From contig JAFVYX010000088.1 in assembly GCA_017500625.1 (NCBI GenBank), forward strand, positions 1 to 12,533: DNA of 12,533 bases, in the 5' to 3' direction. Below the pieces are notes generated by a model. That model was not told the DNA's origin. It saw only the letters and a list, made by a program, of their open reading frames with translations, and did no database searches. Both the position numbers and the translations under genes were made by a program. The stretch comes from Clostridia bacterium. Its GTDB lineage: Bacteria; Bacillota_A; Clostridia; Oscillospirales; CAG-272. This document shows positions 1 to 6,336 of the stretch, one piece after another (the first letter of the stretch is position 1; every line of letters starts with the position of its first letter).

Positions 1-1
1 C

Positions 2-202
2 GCCGAATGCGGCGTAAACATAGTCGACATTTCCCAGAGCGTACTGCGCGAATACTTCGCAATGATAATGCTTGTCGAGATAGACGGCGCGTCAATGCCG
101 TTCACCGAATTCGTAGACACCATGAACGCCCTCGGCAAGGAAAAGGGACTCGAGATCCACACCATGCACGAGGACATCTTCAACTCCATGCACCGCATAT
201 GA
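2..202 (+). CDS. ACT domain-containing protein (UPF0237 family), 3' part
   Basis: The frame beginning at base 2 is open from the window edge to TGA at 200-202. It gives about 66 residues beginning AECGVNIVDIS and ending in IFNSMHRI. This is the C-terminal two thirds of a small (~90 aa) ACT-domain protein of the UPF0237 family: the N-terminal beta-alpha part is cut off by the window, while the LVEIDGA strand and the following helix (FTEFVDTMNALGKEKGLEI) are visible. ACT domains usually bind small ligands such as amino acids; the specific ligand and role of this family are unknown. It sits 22 bp upstream of the PFL-family gene, with no terminator between, which is the conserved UPF0237-UPF0210 operon arrangement. 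Codon use (ATA, GTA) matches that neighbour but not the genes right of ~1690. The overlapping frame starting at base 7 is not coding. Confidence 0.85.
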   Translation, partial: AECGVNIVDISQSVLREYFAMIMLVEIDGASMPFTEFVDTMNALGKEKGLEIHTMHEDIFNSMHRI

Positions 203-213
203 CCCCGAAATAA

Positions 214-218
214 GGTGA
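214..218 (+). promoter_or_regulatory. Ribosome binding site of the PFL-family gene
   Basis: GGTGA (within AAGGTGA) lies 6 bases before the ATG at 225 and fixes this start. It lies in the 22-bp gap after the ACT-domain gene, so the two genes are probably cotranscribed. Confidence 0.65.
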
Positions 219-224
219 CGACAA

Positions 225-1583
225 ATGATAAACGTATCAGACATACTCGAAACAATAAGCATGATCCGGGAGGAAAATCTCGACGTACGCACAATAACCA
301 TGGGCATATCGCTGTATGACTGCGTATCGGATGACCCCGACAAACTGCTCACAAAAATATACGATAAGATAACAAAATCCGCAGAACACTTAGTCGAATG
401 CGGACTCGATATAGAAAAGGAATACGGCATCCCGATCATCAACAAGCGCGTATCGGTAACCCCAATGTCGCTTGTGGGCGGATGTCTCGATCATGACGGC
501 TGGGTAAAGGCCGCACAAACCCTCGATAAGGCCGCAGATACCCTCGGCATCAACTTCATAGGCGGTTACGGCGCACTCATACAAAAGGGTATGTCAGGCT
601 CGGCATCCCGACTCCTCGACGCACTCCCCGACGCCCTCTCATGTACAGGCAAGGTCTGCTCATCGGTAAACGTAGCCTCCACAAAGACAGGCATCAACAT
701 GGACGCCATCAACCGCTGCGCATCCATAGTAAAACAGCTCGCCTACAATACCAAGGATCAGGACTCCATAGGCTGTGCCAAATTCGTGGTCTTCGCCAAT
801 GTCCCCGATGATAACCCGTTCATGGCAGGCGCTTTCCACGGCATGGGCGAGGAAGAATGTGTAATCAACGTAGGCGTATCGGGCCCCGGCGTAGTAAACA
901 GCGCGATAAGAAGAGCCGGCGACTGTAATCTCAGCGAACTCGCCGACATAATCAAGAAAACCGCATTCAAGATAACCCGTATGGGTCAGCTGGTGGCAAG
1001 CGAAGCATCACGCCGTCTCAATGTCCCGTTCGGCATAGTAGACCTGTCACTCGCACCGACCCCGGCAGTAGGCGACTCGGTAGCAAGAATACTTGAGGGC
1101 ATGGGACTCGAAGTCTGCGGAACCCACGGCACCACAGCAGCCCTCGCAATGCTCAACGACACAGTCAAAAAGGGCGGCGCAATGGCGTCATCCCATGTAG
1201 GCGGTCTCTCGGGCGCATTCATCCCGGTATCCGAAGACGAAGGCATGATCGCCGCAGCAGCCTCGGGCAATCTCACCCTCGATAAATTAGAAGCCATGAC
1301 CGCAGTATGCTCGGTAGGACTTGACATGATAGCAGTCCCGGGCGACACCCCCGAAGCCACAATAGCAGGCATAATAGCCGACGAATGTGCCATAGGCATG
1401 GTCAACAGTAAAACCACCGCCGTCCGCATCATCCCGGCATACGGCAAGACAGTAGGCGACTCGGTAGCCTTCGGCGGACTGTTAGGCGAAGCCCCCATCA
1501 TCCCGGTAAAAGAACCGTCCCCCGCAGTATTCGTAGGCCGAGGCGGCAGAATCCCCGCACCGATCCAGGCATTGAAGAATTAA
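225..1583 (+). CDS. PFL family protein (UPF0210 / DUF711)
   Basis: A 452-residue protein, full length for the UPF0210/DUF711 (COG2848) family. Recognisable blocks are the Gly-rich [18 protein letters not shown] around residues 113-130, the [19 protein letters not shown] block at 143-161, and a C-terminal half rich in small residues with [24 protein letters not shown] and a final [18 protein letters not shown]. The family is structurally related to the pyruvate formate-lyase/glycyl-radical barrel, but no reaction is established and I see no glycyl-radical signature, so no enzyme activity is assigned. It follows the ACT-domain gene, its usual partner, which suggests ACT-mediated ligand sensing for this protein (inference). 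No promoter is visible inside the window, so transcription probably starts upstream of base 1. The gene uses many ATA (Ile) and GTA (Val) codons, unlike the genes right of ~1690, where Ile is almost always ATC/ATT. Confidence 0.93.
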   Translation: MINVSDILETISMIREENLDVRTITMGISLYDCVSDDPDKLLTKIYDKITKSAEHLVECGLDIEKEYGIPIINKRVSVTPMSLVGGCLDHDGWVKAAQTLDKAADTLGINFIGGYGALIQKGMSGSASRLLDALPDALSCTGKVCSSVNVASTKTGINMDAINRCASIVKQLAYNTKDQDSIGCAKFVVFANVPDDNPFMAGAFHGMGEEECVINVGVSGPGVVNSAIRRAGDCNLSELADIIKKTAFKITRMGQLVASEASRRLNVPFGIVDLSLAPTPAVGDSVARILEGMGLEVCGTHGTTAALAMLNDTVKKGGAMASSHVGGLSGAFIPVSEDEGMIAAAASGNLTLDKLEAMTAVCSVGLDMIAVPGDTPEATIAGIIADECAIGMVNSKTTAVRIIPAYGKTVGDSVAFGGLLGEAPIIPVKEPSPAVFVGRGGRIPAPIQALKN

Positions 1584-1605
1584 CGGCGGGATAAAAGAAA
1601 CGCCG
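1584..1605 (+). terminator. Weak hairpin after the PFL-family gene
   Basis: CGGCG (1584-1588) can pair with CGCCG (1601-1605) around a 12-base A-rich loop, immediately after the TAA. There is no T run behind it, so termination here is doubtful; it may be a 3'-end processing or stability hairpin. Confidence 0.25.
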
Positions 1606-1630
1606 CTTAATGGGCGGTGAATTAAGAAAA

Positions 1631-1642
1631 CAAACAAGTTTG
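1631..1642 (+). repeat. Small palindrome CAAAC-AA-GTTTG
   Basis: A perfect 5-bp inverted repeat with a 2-bp centre in the AT-rich spacer between the PFL-family gene and the truncated exporter gene. It lies 23 bp left of a second, longer palindrome. The function is unknown; it could be an operator half or a chance occurrence. Confidence 0.3.
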
Positions 1643-1665
1643 CAGAAACTAAGGAAGTGTTAGGG

Positions 1666-1681
1666 GTTCACTTTAGTGAAC
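1666..1681 (+). repeat. Palindrome at the composition junction (GTTCACT-TT-AGTGAAC)
   Basis: A perfect 7-bp inverted repeat with a TT centre, with GGG preceding the left arm and TGGGG following the right arm. It is centred exactly where AT-rich spacer gives way to GC-rich coding sequence and where the exporter gene lacks its 5' part. Candidates are a recombination or attachment site, an operator, or the trace of a misassembly. Nothing in the sequence decides between these. Confidence 0.4.
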
Positions 1682-2740
1682 TGGGGCCCCGAATGCGGCG
1701 ACGTCGAGCTGACGCGCACGCGCCGTCTTTCCGGCACGCGCACCGACTTCAAGCGCCTGGAGGCGCTCAACGACCTCTCGCGCCGCTGCTGCGCCTCACC
1801 GATGACGGCGGCCGAGCTGCGGAGTGAGCTTTCGGCTGCCCTCTCGCGCCGCCGCCCCCTTCCCCTCTACCTCGGGAGCGCGCTGGCGGGTGGCGGCTTT
1901 GCCGTCTTCTTCGGCGGCGGCATCGTGGACGGGATCTTCGGTGCGCTTTTCGCGCTGCTCATCTGTCTTTTGCAGGAGACGTTGCCTCGCCTTTTCCCCA
2001 ATAACGTCCTCGTTTCCTTTGTCGCGGCGCTCCTTTCGGGCGTGGGCGTCGGCACGGTCTCTCTCGTCCCCTCGCTCATTCACCCCGATATGGTGATGAT
2101 CGGCGATATCATGCTTCTCATTCCCGGCATCGCCCTTACGGTGGCGATCCGCAATATCCTCGTCGGCGATACCATCTCGGGCGTTTTGCGCCTCACCGAA
2201 AGCATGGTGGTCGCCGTGGCGCTGGCGGGCGGCTTTATGGTCGCGATGAGTCTTTTCGACATCGGCTACCCCGGTGCCAACGCCCACGCCCCGTGGGTGC
2301 AGCTCCTCTGCGGTGCCGTCGGCTCGGTCGGCTTCTCGCTCATCTTCCGTCTGCGCGAAAGATTTCTTCCCCTCGCCGCCCTCGGTGGGCTTGTCAACTG
2401 GGGGGCCTACCTTCTCCTTTTCCGCCTGACGGACAACCTCTTTCTCTCCTGCCTTCTGGCGGCGGTCGTTGCCGCGGTGTACGCTGAGCTTCTCGCCAAG
2501 CGTCTCCACGCCCCCACCACCGTGTTCCTCGTGCCCGCCGTGATCCCCTCGATCCCCGGGAGCAACCTCTATTACACCATGTTCGGCGTTGTGCGCGGTG
2601 ACTGGGGCTACGCCGCCAAAAACGCGCTTCTGACCGCCGAGTACGCCCTGGCGTTGGCCGCGGGCATGAGCATCGTTTTCGTTCTTTTCGCCACCCATCA
2701 GAAGCTTCTTGCCCGAATCAAAAATAGAAAAGAGAGGTAG
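1676..2740 (+). CDS. Threonine/serine exporter family protein (ThrE; DUF1212 + DUF3815 fusion), 5'-truncated
   Basis: The frame is open from just after TAG at 1661-1663, and the first possible start is GTG 1676 with no good Shine-Dalgarno. Homology begins abruptly with CGDVELTRTRRL (residues ~7-18), followed by the family's ALNDLSRR (30-37), so the ~70-80 residues normally preceding this region are missing. The DUF1212 (ThrE N-domain) membrane part spans residues ~62-195 and contains the MLLIPGIALTVAIRNILVGD block (146-165). The DUF3815 (ThrE_2) half, often a separate gene, follows in the same chain at ~205-340 with FLVPAVIPSIPGSNLYY (284-300). About ten membrane segments are visible. The family exports threonine/serine across the cytoplasmic membrane; the substrate here is inferred only. 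The stop is 5 bp from the amidotransferase start, so they form an operon. The product is probably non-functional or an artefactual fragment, given the missing start. Confidence 0.82.
   Translation: MNWGPECGDVELTRTRRLSGTRTDFKRLEALNDLSRRCCASPMTAAELRSELSAALSRRRPLPLYLGSALAGGGFAVFFGGGIVDGIFGALFALLICLLQETLPRLFPNNVLVSFVAALLSGVGVGTVSLVPSLIHPDMVMIGDIMLLIPGIALTVAIRNILVGDTISGVLRLTESMVVAVALAGGFMVAMSLFDIGYPGANAHAPWVQLLCGAVGSVGFSLIFRLRERFLPLAALGGLVNWGAYLLLFRLTDNLFLSCLLAAVVAAVYAELLAKRLHAPTTVFLVPAVIPSIPGSNLYYTMFGVVRGDWGYAAKNALLTAEYALALAAGMSIVFVLFATHQKLLARIKNRKER
2733..2738 (+). promoter_or_regulatory. Ribosome binding site of the amidotransferase gene
   Basis: GAGAGG overlaps the last codons of the exporter gene and lies 7 bases before ATG 2746. 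The site therefore depends on the upstream gene's transcript, and translation may be coupled to it. Confidence 0.65.
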
Positions 2741-2745
2741 ATCCT

Positions 2746-3846
2746 ATGTGTGTGATCGCCGGTTACGCGGGGCACCGTCCCGCCGCTCCCGTTCTTATGG
2801 AAATGCTTGAGCGTGTCCAGTATTTTGACGGCGGCATGGCCACGGGCATTGCCACCGTGCACGAGGGCAAGCTCTACACCGCCAAGGTGCTGGGCGACGT
2901 CCGCACCCTTGCCGAGACGACCGACGCCCTGCGCTTTCCCGGTACCGTGGGCATCATTCATACCCGTCCGTGGGGCGACTTTCAGTCGCACGCCCACCCC
3001 TTCACCGACGAGAGTGGCGAGTTTGCCTTCTGTGAGAACGGCACCTATTTTCAGGTCCTTGCCCCGGAGTTCACTGCCGAGTCCGAGCGCGTGATGGGCG
3101 AGTATTTCCGTCGCGGTGTGACGATCAAGAGCGCCGTCGACCGTCCCGACGACCCGAATTACGCCCTCGGCTATCTCTCCCTGCCGAACGGTAAGACCTA
3201 CCATAATGCCGAGGTCTATGCCCAGACGATCGGCGAGGCCGTCAGGAATTGCCCCGATGCGGCTATGGCCGAAGCCGTGGCTGCCGCCACCTCGGCCGCC
3301 CTTTCGCGCTTTCCCGCTGAGCTTGTCACCCTCTCGGTCCACGCGCGCCTGCCCGATACCGTGACCGTCGGCCGCGTCACGCGCCCGATGACGGTCGGCT
3401 ATGGGAAGGGCGAGACCTACCTCGCCACCACCCCGATCGCCTTCCCCGAGGAGGTACGGCGCGGCCCCATCACCTTCCTGCCCACGGCCTCGGTCTCGCA
3501 GATCACGCCGCGCGGCCTCACCGTCACGAACCTCGGCATTGACGGGGTACGCGTCGAGGAGCCCGATTACCGCGTCGGCGCGATCGTCCGTGCGCATCTT
3601 GAAAAGCGGCTCACGGGCCGCCGCGAGGTCCCCCTTTCTATGGAGGAGTTCGATACCCGCGCCTGGCACCCCGCCGTATGGCGCGAGCCGCTCATCGATT
3701 GCCGCATCGTCTCCCCCATGGGCCACATGAAGCCCGCGGTCGCCGCGGTCTACGAGGCCCTTTGGAGCTTCTACCGTGAGGGGCGTCTCCACTGGAGGAA
3801 CGAGGAGATCCCTGGCGGCTACGTCTCAAAATTCTGGCTCGAATGA
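2746..3846 (+). CDS. Class II glutamine amidotransferase-like protein (Ntn hydrolase), stand-alone
   Basis: A 366-residue protein beginning MCVIAGYAG. Removal of Met1 would expose Cys2 as the N-terminal nucleophile, as in the GlmS/PurF class II amidotransferase fold. Further family marks are FDGGMATGIAT (~27-37), the glutamine-site HTRPWGDFQSHAHPF block (~72-86) and CENGTY (~97-102). In the last, Asn-Gly would form the oxyanion hole, although the usual preceding His of the GlmS HNG motif is Glu here. There is no C-terminal SIS (sugar isomerase) domain, so it is not GlmS itself; the C-terminal ~190 residues match nothing I can name. It probably hydrolyses glutamine or another N-terminal-nucleophile substrate in the cytoplasm, but the acceptor is unknown. 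It is transcribed with the exporter gene 5 bp upstream and ends in a strong terminator, so its own promoter may lie beyond the truncated exporter 5' end. Confidence 0.82.
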   Translation: MCVIAGYAGHRPAAPVLMEMLERVQYFDGGMATGIATVHEGKLYTAKVLGDVRTLAETTDALRFPGTVGIIHTRPWGDFQSHAHPFTDESGEFAFCENGTYFQVLAPEFTAESERVMGEYFRRGVTIKSAVDRPDDPNYALGYLSLPNGKTYHNAEVYAQTIGEAVRNCPDAAMAEAVAAATSAALSRFPAELVTLSVHARLPDTVTVGRVTRPMTVGYGKGETYLATTPIAFPEEVRRGPITFLPTASVSQITPRGLTVTNLGIDGVRVEEPDYRVGAIVRAHLEKRLTGRREVPLSMEEFDTRAWHPAVWREPLIDCRIVSPMGHMKPAVAAVYEALWSFYREGRLHWRNEEIPGGYVSKFWLE

Positions 3847-3850
3847 TAAG

Positions 3851-3885
3851 AAGGGAACGGCAAGACCGCTTGCCGTTCCCTTTTT
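3851..3885 (+). terminator. Intrinsic terminator of the exporter-amidotransferase operon
   Basis: A perfect stem of 13-14 bp (AGGGAACGGCAAG / CTTGCCGTTCCCT) with an ACCG loop is followed by a T run. It starts 5 bp after the TGA. Confidence 0.95.
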
Positions 3886-3926
3886 CGCTTCCCTCGGCCA
3901 TCGCGCCGTCATTTTCCCGATTTTTC

Positions 3927-3955
3927 TTGACTTTCGGTGGCGAGGGTGCTATACT
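3927..3955 (+). promoter_or_regulatory. Sigma-A promoter of the MATE gene
   Basis: A -35 element TTGACT (3927-3932) and a -10 element TATACT (3950-3955) are separated by exactly 17 bp. Transcription should start near 3962, giving a ~40-nt leader. Upstream terminator, promoter and downstream terminator together make the MATE gene a single-gene unit. Confidence 0.85.
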
Positions 3956-3990
3956 TGATTTGCCAAAGGCCCCCAAGGGGCTGTCGGCGC

Positions 3991-3997
3991 GGAGGGG
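3991..3997 (+). promoter_or_regulatory. Ribosome binding site of the MATE gene
   Basis: GGAGGGG lies 3 bases before ATG 4001. This is a strong anti-16S match that selects this start. Confidence 0.75.
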
Positions 3998-4000
3998 ACT

Positions 4001-5386
4001 ATGACAGCGGTAAAGAGCAAACGCTCAAATGAGATCAATATGACCGAGGGGGCGCTCCTCGGCAAGCTTCTTCTTTTCACCCTGCCGATCATCGGGACCA
4101 ACGTTCTTCAAGCTCTTTTCAACACGGTCGATATGATCGTTGTCGGCAAGTACGAGGGAGACATCGCCCTCGGCGCCGTCGGTACGACGGGCTCGCTCAT
4201 CTCACTCATCACCTCACTTTTCATCGGCCTTGCGCTCGGTGCGGGTGTTTGCGTGTCGGTCGCGCTCGGCGCCCGCAAGGATCGTGACGTTTCGGATTTC
4301 GTACATACGGGCATCTCCCTGGCACTCATCTCGGGCGTTTTCGTGGCGCTCATCGGCTTTGCCTTTGCCCCCGTCTTTCTCTCCTGGATGAACGTTGAGG
4401 GCGCACTCCTTGAGATGGCCACCGCGTACGTCCGCGTTTATTTCATCGGTGCCCCCTTCGTCACGCTCTATAACTTTGGATTTGCCGTTATGCGCTCCCT
4501 GGGCGACACGCGCCGCCCCCTCTTCTATATCACCGCGGCGGGCATCGCCAACGCGGGCTTTAACCTCTTTTTTGTGGCGGTATGCCACCTCGGTGTCGTG
4601 GGCGTGGCGCTCGGCACGGTCATTTCCTATCTCGTTTCCTCGACCTGCGTCATTGTCAGTCTCTGTCGGTATCGGAACGCCTGCCGTCTCTCGCTCCGCC
4701 GTCTCCGCCTTTCGCCCCGTCACCTTAAGGAAATTTGCCGCATCGGGATCCCCTCAGGGGTCCGCGGCGCCCTCTTTGGCCTTTCCAACACGATGCTCCA
4801 GGCCTCGGTCAACTCGCTCGGCGATATCGCCACCGCAGGCGGCGCCGCAGGCGCCAACATTGAGACCTACCTTTACAACTCGGTGTCGGGCTATTCGGCC
4901 ACCGCCGCCGCCTTTGTCGGCCAGAACTACGGGGCAGGGAAGCACCGCCGTATCCGCCGCGTGCTTTGGCTTTGCCTGCTTCTTACGGCCACCACGGGCG
5001 CCGTCGTCGGCTGGGGCTTCCTCTTTTTGCGCGGCTCACTCCTTAGTCTCTATCTCGACGCCGCCAGCCCCGCTCTGCCGTACGCCATGGAGCGTATGTT
5101 CGTGACCTTCTCGCTCTATTTCCTGGAGGGCATCTACGAGACGCTGAGCGGCGCCCTGCAGGGCATCAAGGTCACGATCCTGCCGACCGTGGCGACGATC
5201 CTCTGCATCTGCGCCTTCCGTCTCCTTTGGATCTTCCTCGCATTTCCTTTGCCTGCCCTGCATCGGATCGGCGGCCTCTACCTTTGCTACCCGATCTCCT
5301 GGGCACTGAACATCGTTTTTCTTGCGGCGATGATCCTATACTACTACCCCCGCATCTGCCCACGGGAGCCACTCCCCGAGCAATAA
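4001..5386 (+). CDS. MATE family efflux transporter
   Basis: A 461-residue multi-pass membrane protein of usual MATE length with about 12 hydrophobic segments in two six-helix halves. The N-terminal half opens with TEGALLGKLLLFTLPIIGTNVLQALFNTVD, the typical MATE first helix and its Asn/Thr/Asp helix-2 entry, followed by VVGKYEGDIALGAVG. The matching second-half block is GIPSGVRGALFGLSNTMLQ (~250-268), with AAAFVGQNYGAGKHRRIRR (~305-323) as the conserved QNYGA motif. The family exports cationic drugs or metabolites by Na+ or H+ antiport in the cytoplasmic membrane. The overall look is of the MepA/NorM-like branch common in Clostridia, but the substrate and coupling ion cannot be read from sequence. 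Promoter and terminators on both sides make it monocistronic, and no regulator gene is adjacent. Confidence 0.93.
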   Translation: MTAVKSKRSNEINMTEGALLGKLLLFTLPIIGTNVLQALFNTVDMIVVGKYEGDIALGAVGTTGSLISLITSLFIGLALGAGVCVSVALGARKDRDVSDFVHTGISLALISGVFVALIGFAFAPVFLSWMNVEGALLEMATAYVRVYFIGAPFVTLYNFGFAVMRSLGDTRRPLFYITAAGIANAGFNLFFVAVCHLGVVGVALGTVISYLVSSTCVIVSLCRYRNACRLSLRRLRLSPRHLKEICRIGIPSGVRGALFGLSNTMLQASVNSLGDIATAGGAAGANIETYLYNSVSGYSATAAAFVGQNYGAGKHRRIRRVLWLCLLLTATTGAVVGWGFLFLRGSLLSLYLDAASPALPYAMERMFVTFSLYFLEGIYETLSGALQGIKVTILPTVATILCICAFRLLWIFLAFPLPALHRIGGLYLCYPISWALNIVFLAAMILYYYPRICPREPLPEQ

Positions 5387-5417
5387 AAAGAGAGCGACCG
5401 CGGTCGCTCTCTTTTTT
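5385..5417. terminator. Bidirectional intrinsic terminator between convergent genes
   Basis: AAAAAGAGAGCGACC pairs with GGTCGCTCTCTTTTT around a GC-rich centre, beginning at the MATE stop codon. There is a T run on the + strand (5411-5418), and reading leftwards on the minus strand there is a T run too (5386-5390). It can therefore end both the MATE transcript and the minus-strand small-gene operon, whose last stop is at 5484. Confidence 0.93.
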
Positions 5418-5483
5418 TGTGTCCTCCGCCTGCCGCCCTCACCCCTTTTCCATTTTTCTCATATTGTAAACAAAACCTTTCAA

Positions 5484-5828
5484 TTACAAAAGACCGAGCT
5501 TTTTCGCGATGTTCTCCTTGGCCGCGCGCTTGCGGCGCTTATACAGTCCCTCGCCCATATAGTAAAGGGGGCTGCGCCGTGCGCCACGCCCTTCGCCGAT
5601 GTCAAGGCGCATTTGGCGGGCAATGCGTTCCTCGCACACCTCGCCGATCGCCTCGTCGATGAGGCGGTTCAAGGCGTGGTAGCGCAAAAGCACGTCCTCT
5701 CCCGCGGCGCGCCGCCGAAGCACCGAGGCGCGGCGGTCGTAGTCCCCGACCAACGAGACGATCAGGCGGTTGAGTGCCGCGGGGAGCGGCACGCCCGCCT
5801 CGGGCATCACCGTGATGCGGCTCTCCAT
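5484..5828 (-). CDS. Hypothetical small basic protein, second gene of minus-strand operon
   Basis: 114 residues, starting MESRITVMPEAGVPLP and ending NIAKKLGLL before TAA (5486-5484). I do not recognise the family. It is predicted largely helical: a Leu/Arg-rich segment (ALNRLIVSLVGDYDRRASVLRRR, ~18-41), then HALNRLIDEAIGEVCEERI (~51-69), and a strongly basic tail (YKRRKRAAKENIAKK, ~96-110). There is no signal peptide or membrane segment, so it is probably cytoplasmic. The basic tail could bind nucleic acid (inference only). Its ATG (5828-5826) overlaps the TGA of the upstream gene (5830-5828) as TGATG, so translation is almost certainly coupled, which supports this being a real gene. Codon use matches the GC-rich part of the window. 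It ends ahead of a shared convergent terminator. Confidence 0.75.
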   Translation of the reverse strand: MESRITVMPEAGVPLPAALNRLIVSLVGDYDRRASVLRRRAAGEDVLLRYHALNRLIDEAIGEVCEERIARQMRLDIGEGRGARRSPLYYMGEGLYKRRKRAAKENIAKKLGLL

Positions 5829-6166
5829 CAGGCCACCCCGCCGCGTAGGGCAAACACCGCGTCCTCAAGCTCCTCGCAGAGCCCGTCGGCGCGGTCCCAA
5901 AGCTCCTCAAGCACGTCCTTGACCTGTTCGCACTCCTCGCAAAGCTCTCGTAGCTCGCGGATCCTTTCACGGCTCTCGGACAGCTCGTCGCCCATCTCGA
6001 GCAGCAGCTCCTCGCGCCGTCTCTCGGCCGCCCGTAGGGTGCCCTGCGTTGAGCGCAGAAGCTCACGCACCAGCTCGATCTCCTCGCGGATCTCGTCGGG
6101 CTCACGGCAGGTGGATTCGCCGTAGCCGTCGTCACGCTCATAAAACGTATGAGAATAATGATACAT
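5828..6166 (-). CDS. Hypothetical coiled-coil protein, first gene of minus-strand operon
   Basis: 112 residues beginning MYHYSHTFYERDDGYGES. Residues ~24-105 are an almost unbroken charged helix with heptad-like Leu spacing (EIELVRELLRS, ERRREELLLEMGDELSES, RIRELRELCEECEQVKDVLEELWDRADGLCEELED), so a dimeric coiled coil is likely. No family is recognised. The start at 6166 is chosen because AGAAAGG lies 7 bases upstream (6180-6174). A longer reading from 6319 would begin inside the promoter and add a low-quality basic stretch without a ribosome site. The stop overlaps the next gene's start (TGATG), making a two-gene coupled operon driven by a consensus promoter at 6336-6308. Opposite it, across 260 bp, is an S24-type repressor that may control it. 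Several Cys residues (LCEECE, GLCEE) could permit metal binding or disulfides, but there is no recognisable motif. Confidence 0.75.
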   Translation of the reverse strand: MYHYSHTFYERDDGYGESTCREPDEIREEIELVRELLRSTQGTLRAAERRREELLLEMGDELSESRERIRELRELCEECEQVKDVLEELWDRADGLCEELEDAVFALRGGVA

Positions 6167-6173
6167 AGATTTT

Positions 6174-6180
6174 CCTTTCT
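6174..6180 (-). promoter_or_regulatory. Ribosome binding site deciding the coiled-coil gene start
   Basis: Read on the minus strand this is AGAAAGG, 7 bases before the ATG at 6166. It lies just downstream of the leader hairpin at 6217-6192. Confidence 0.6.
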
Positions 6181-6191
6181 TTGATCGTCGG

Positions 6192-6217
6192 AAAAAGTCA
6201 CGCGTTGGGTGACTTTT
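6192..6217 (-). terminator. Terminator-like hairpin inside the leader of the small-gene operon
   Basis: A 9-bp stem (AAAAGTCAC / GTGACTTTT) with a 7-base loop is followed by five T on the minus strand. It lies 12 bases before the Shine-Dalgarno of the coiled-coil gene. The stem has only four strong pairs, so termination would be partial, as expected for an attenuator. Confidence 0.5.
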
Positions 6218-6302
6218 CGTTAAGCAATAGCGCCAAGACCACAAAAAGCGGCATTGACGCCTGGAATGTTGGGATCGTCTGCGCGGTGTGGAACGCGCTA
6301 TA
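6192..6302 (-). ncRNA. Candidate structured leader / small RNA with terminator-like end
   Basis: The predicted transcript starts near 6302. Its first bases AUAGCGC (6301-6295) can pair with GCGCUAU (6233-6227), and the stem continues inward after an internal loop with CCAC (6291-6288) and GUGG (6242-6239). The same 5' bases can instead form a local hairpin, GCGCG (6298-6294) with CGCGC (6285-6281), so two mutually exclusive folds exist. The RNA then forms a 9-bp hairpin, AAAAGTCAC (6217-6209) with GTGACTTTT (6201-6193), running into a T tract ending at 6192. That gives either a ~110-nt small RNA or an attenuator leader for the two small genes. No known riboswitch or ncRNA family is recognised. 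Confidence 0.35.
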
Positions 6303-6307
6303 TGAGC

Positions 6308-6336
6308 ATTATAACCCATTATAATTCACTTGTCAA
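6308..6336 (-). promoter_or_regulatory. Perfect-consensus sigma-A promoter of the small-gene operon
   Basis: On the minus strand, TTGACA (6336-6331), a 17-bp spacer and TATAAT (6313-6308) match both consensus hexamers exactly. The octamer CATTATAA occurs twice in tandem on the + strand (6307-6314 and 6317-6324, period 10 bp), giving a second TATAAT and a possible repressor site. A promoter this strong normally needs a repressor, and the S24 regulator is encoded next door. Confidence 0.88.

Noticed and set aside
7..213. Open frame starting at base 7
   Set aside because: Wrong frame relative to the ACT-domain protein at 2-202; its Arg/His-rich translation has no family features.
1689..1700. 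12-bp direct repeat CCGAATGCGGCG shared with bases 3-14
   Set aside because: Its position at the junction is eye-catching, but a few 12-mer matches are expected by chance among all position pairs in 12.5 kb, and both copies sit in ordinary coding context.
1796..2698. 300-codon minus-strand open frame over the exporter gene
   Set aside because: Its His/Asp/Gly/Glu/Arg-rich translation is typical of antisense to GC-rich membrane-protein codons; the + strand frame has clear ThrE motifs.
2698..3792. 364-codon minus-strand open frame over the amidotransferase gene
   Set aside because: Antisense shadow. The + strand frame has Cys2 and glutamine-site motifs and a ribosome site.
5602..6201. 199-codon minus-strand frame overlapping both small genes
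   Set aside because: It spans the coupled gene pair out of frame with an Arg/Ser-rich shadow translation and no start signal.
5828..6319. Longer (163-residue) version of the coiled-coil protein
   Set aside because: It would start upstream of the predicted transcription start, inside the promoter, and lacks a ribosome site; the ATG at 6166 has AGAAAGG at good spacing.
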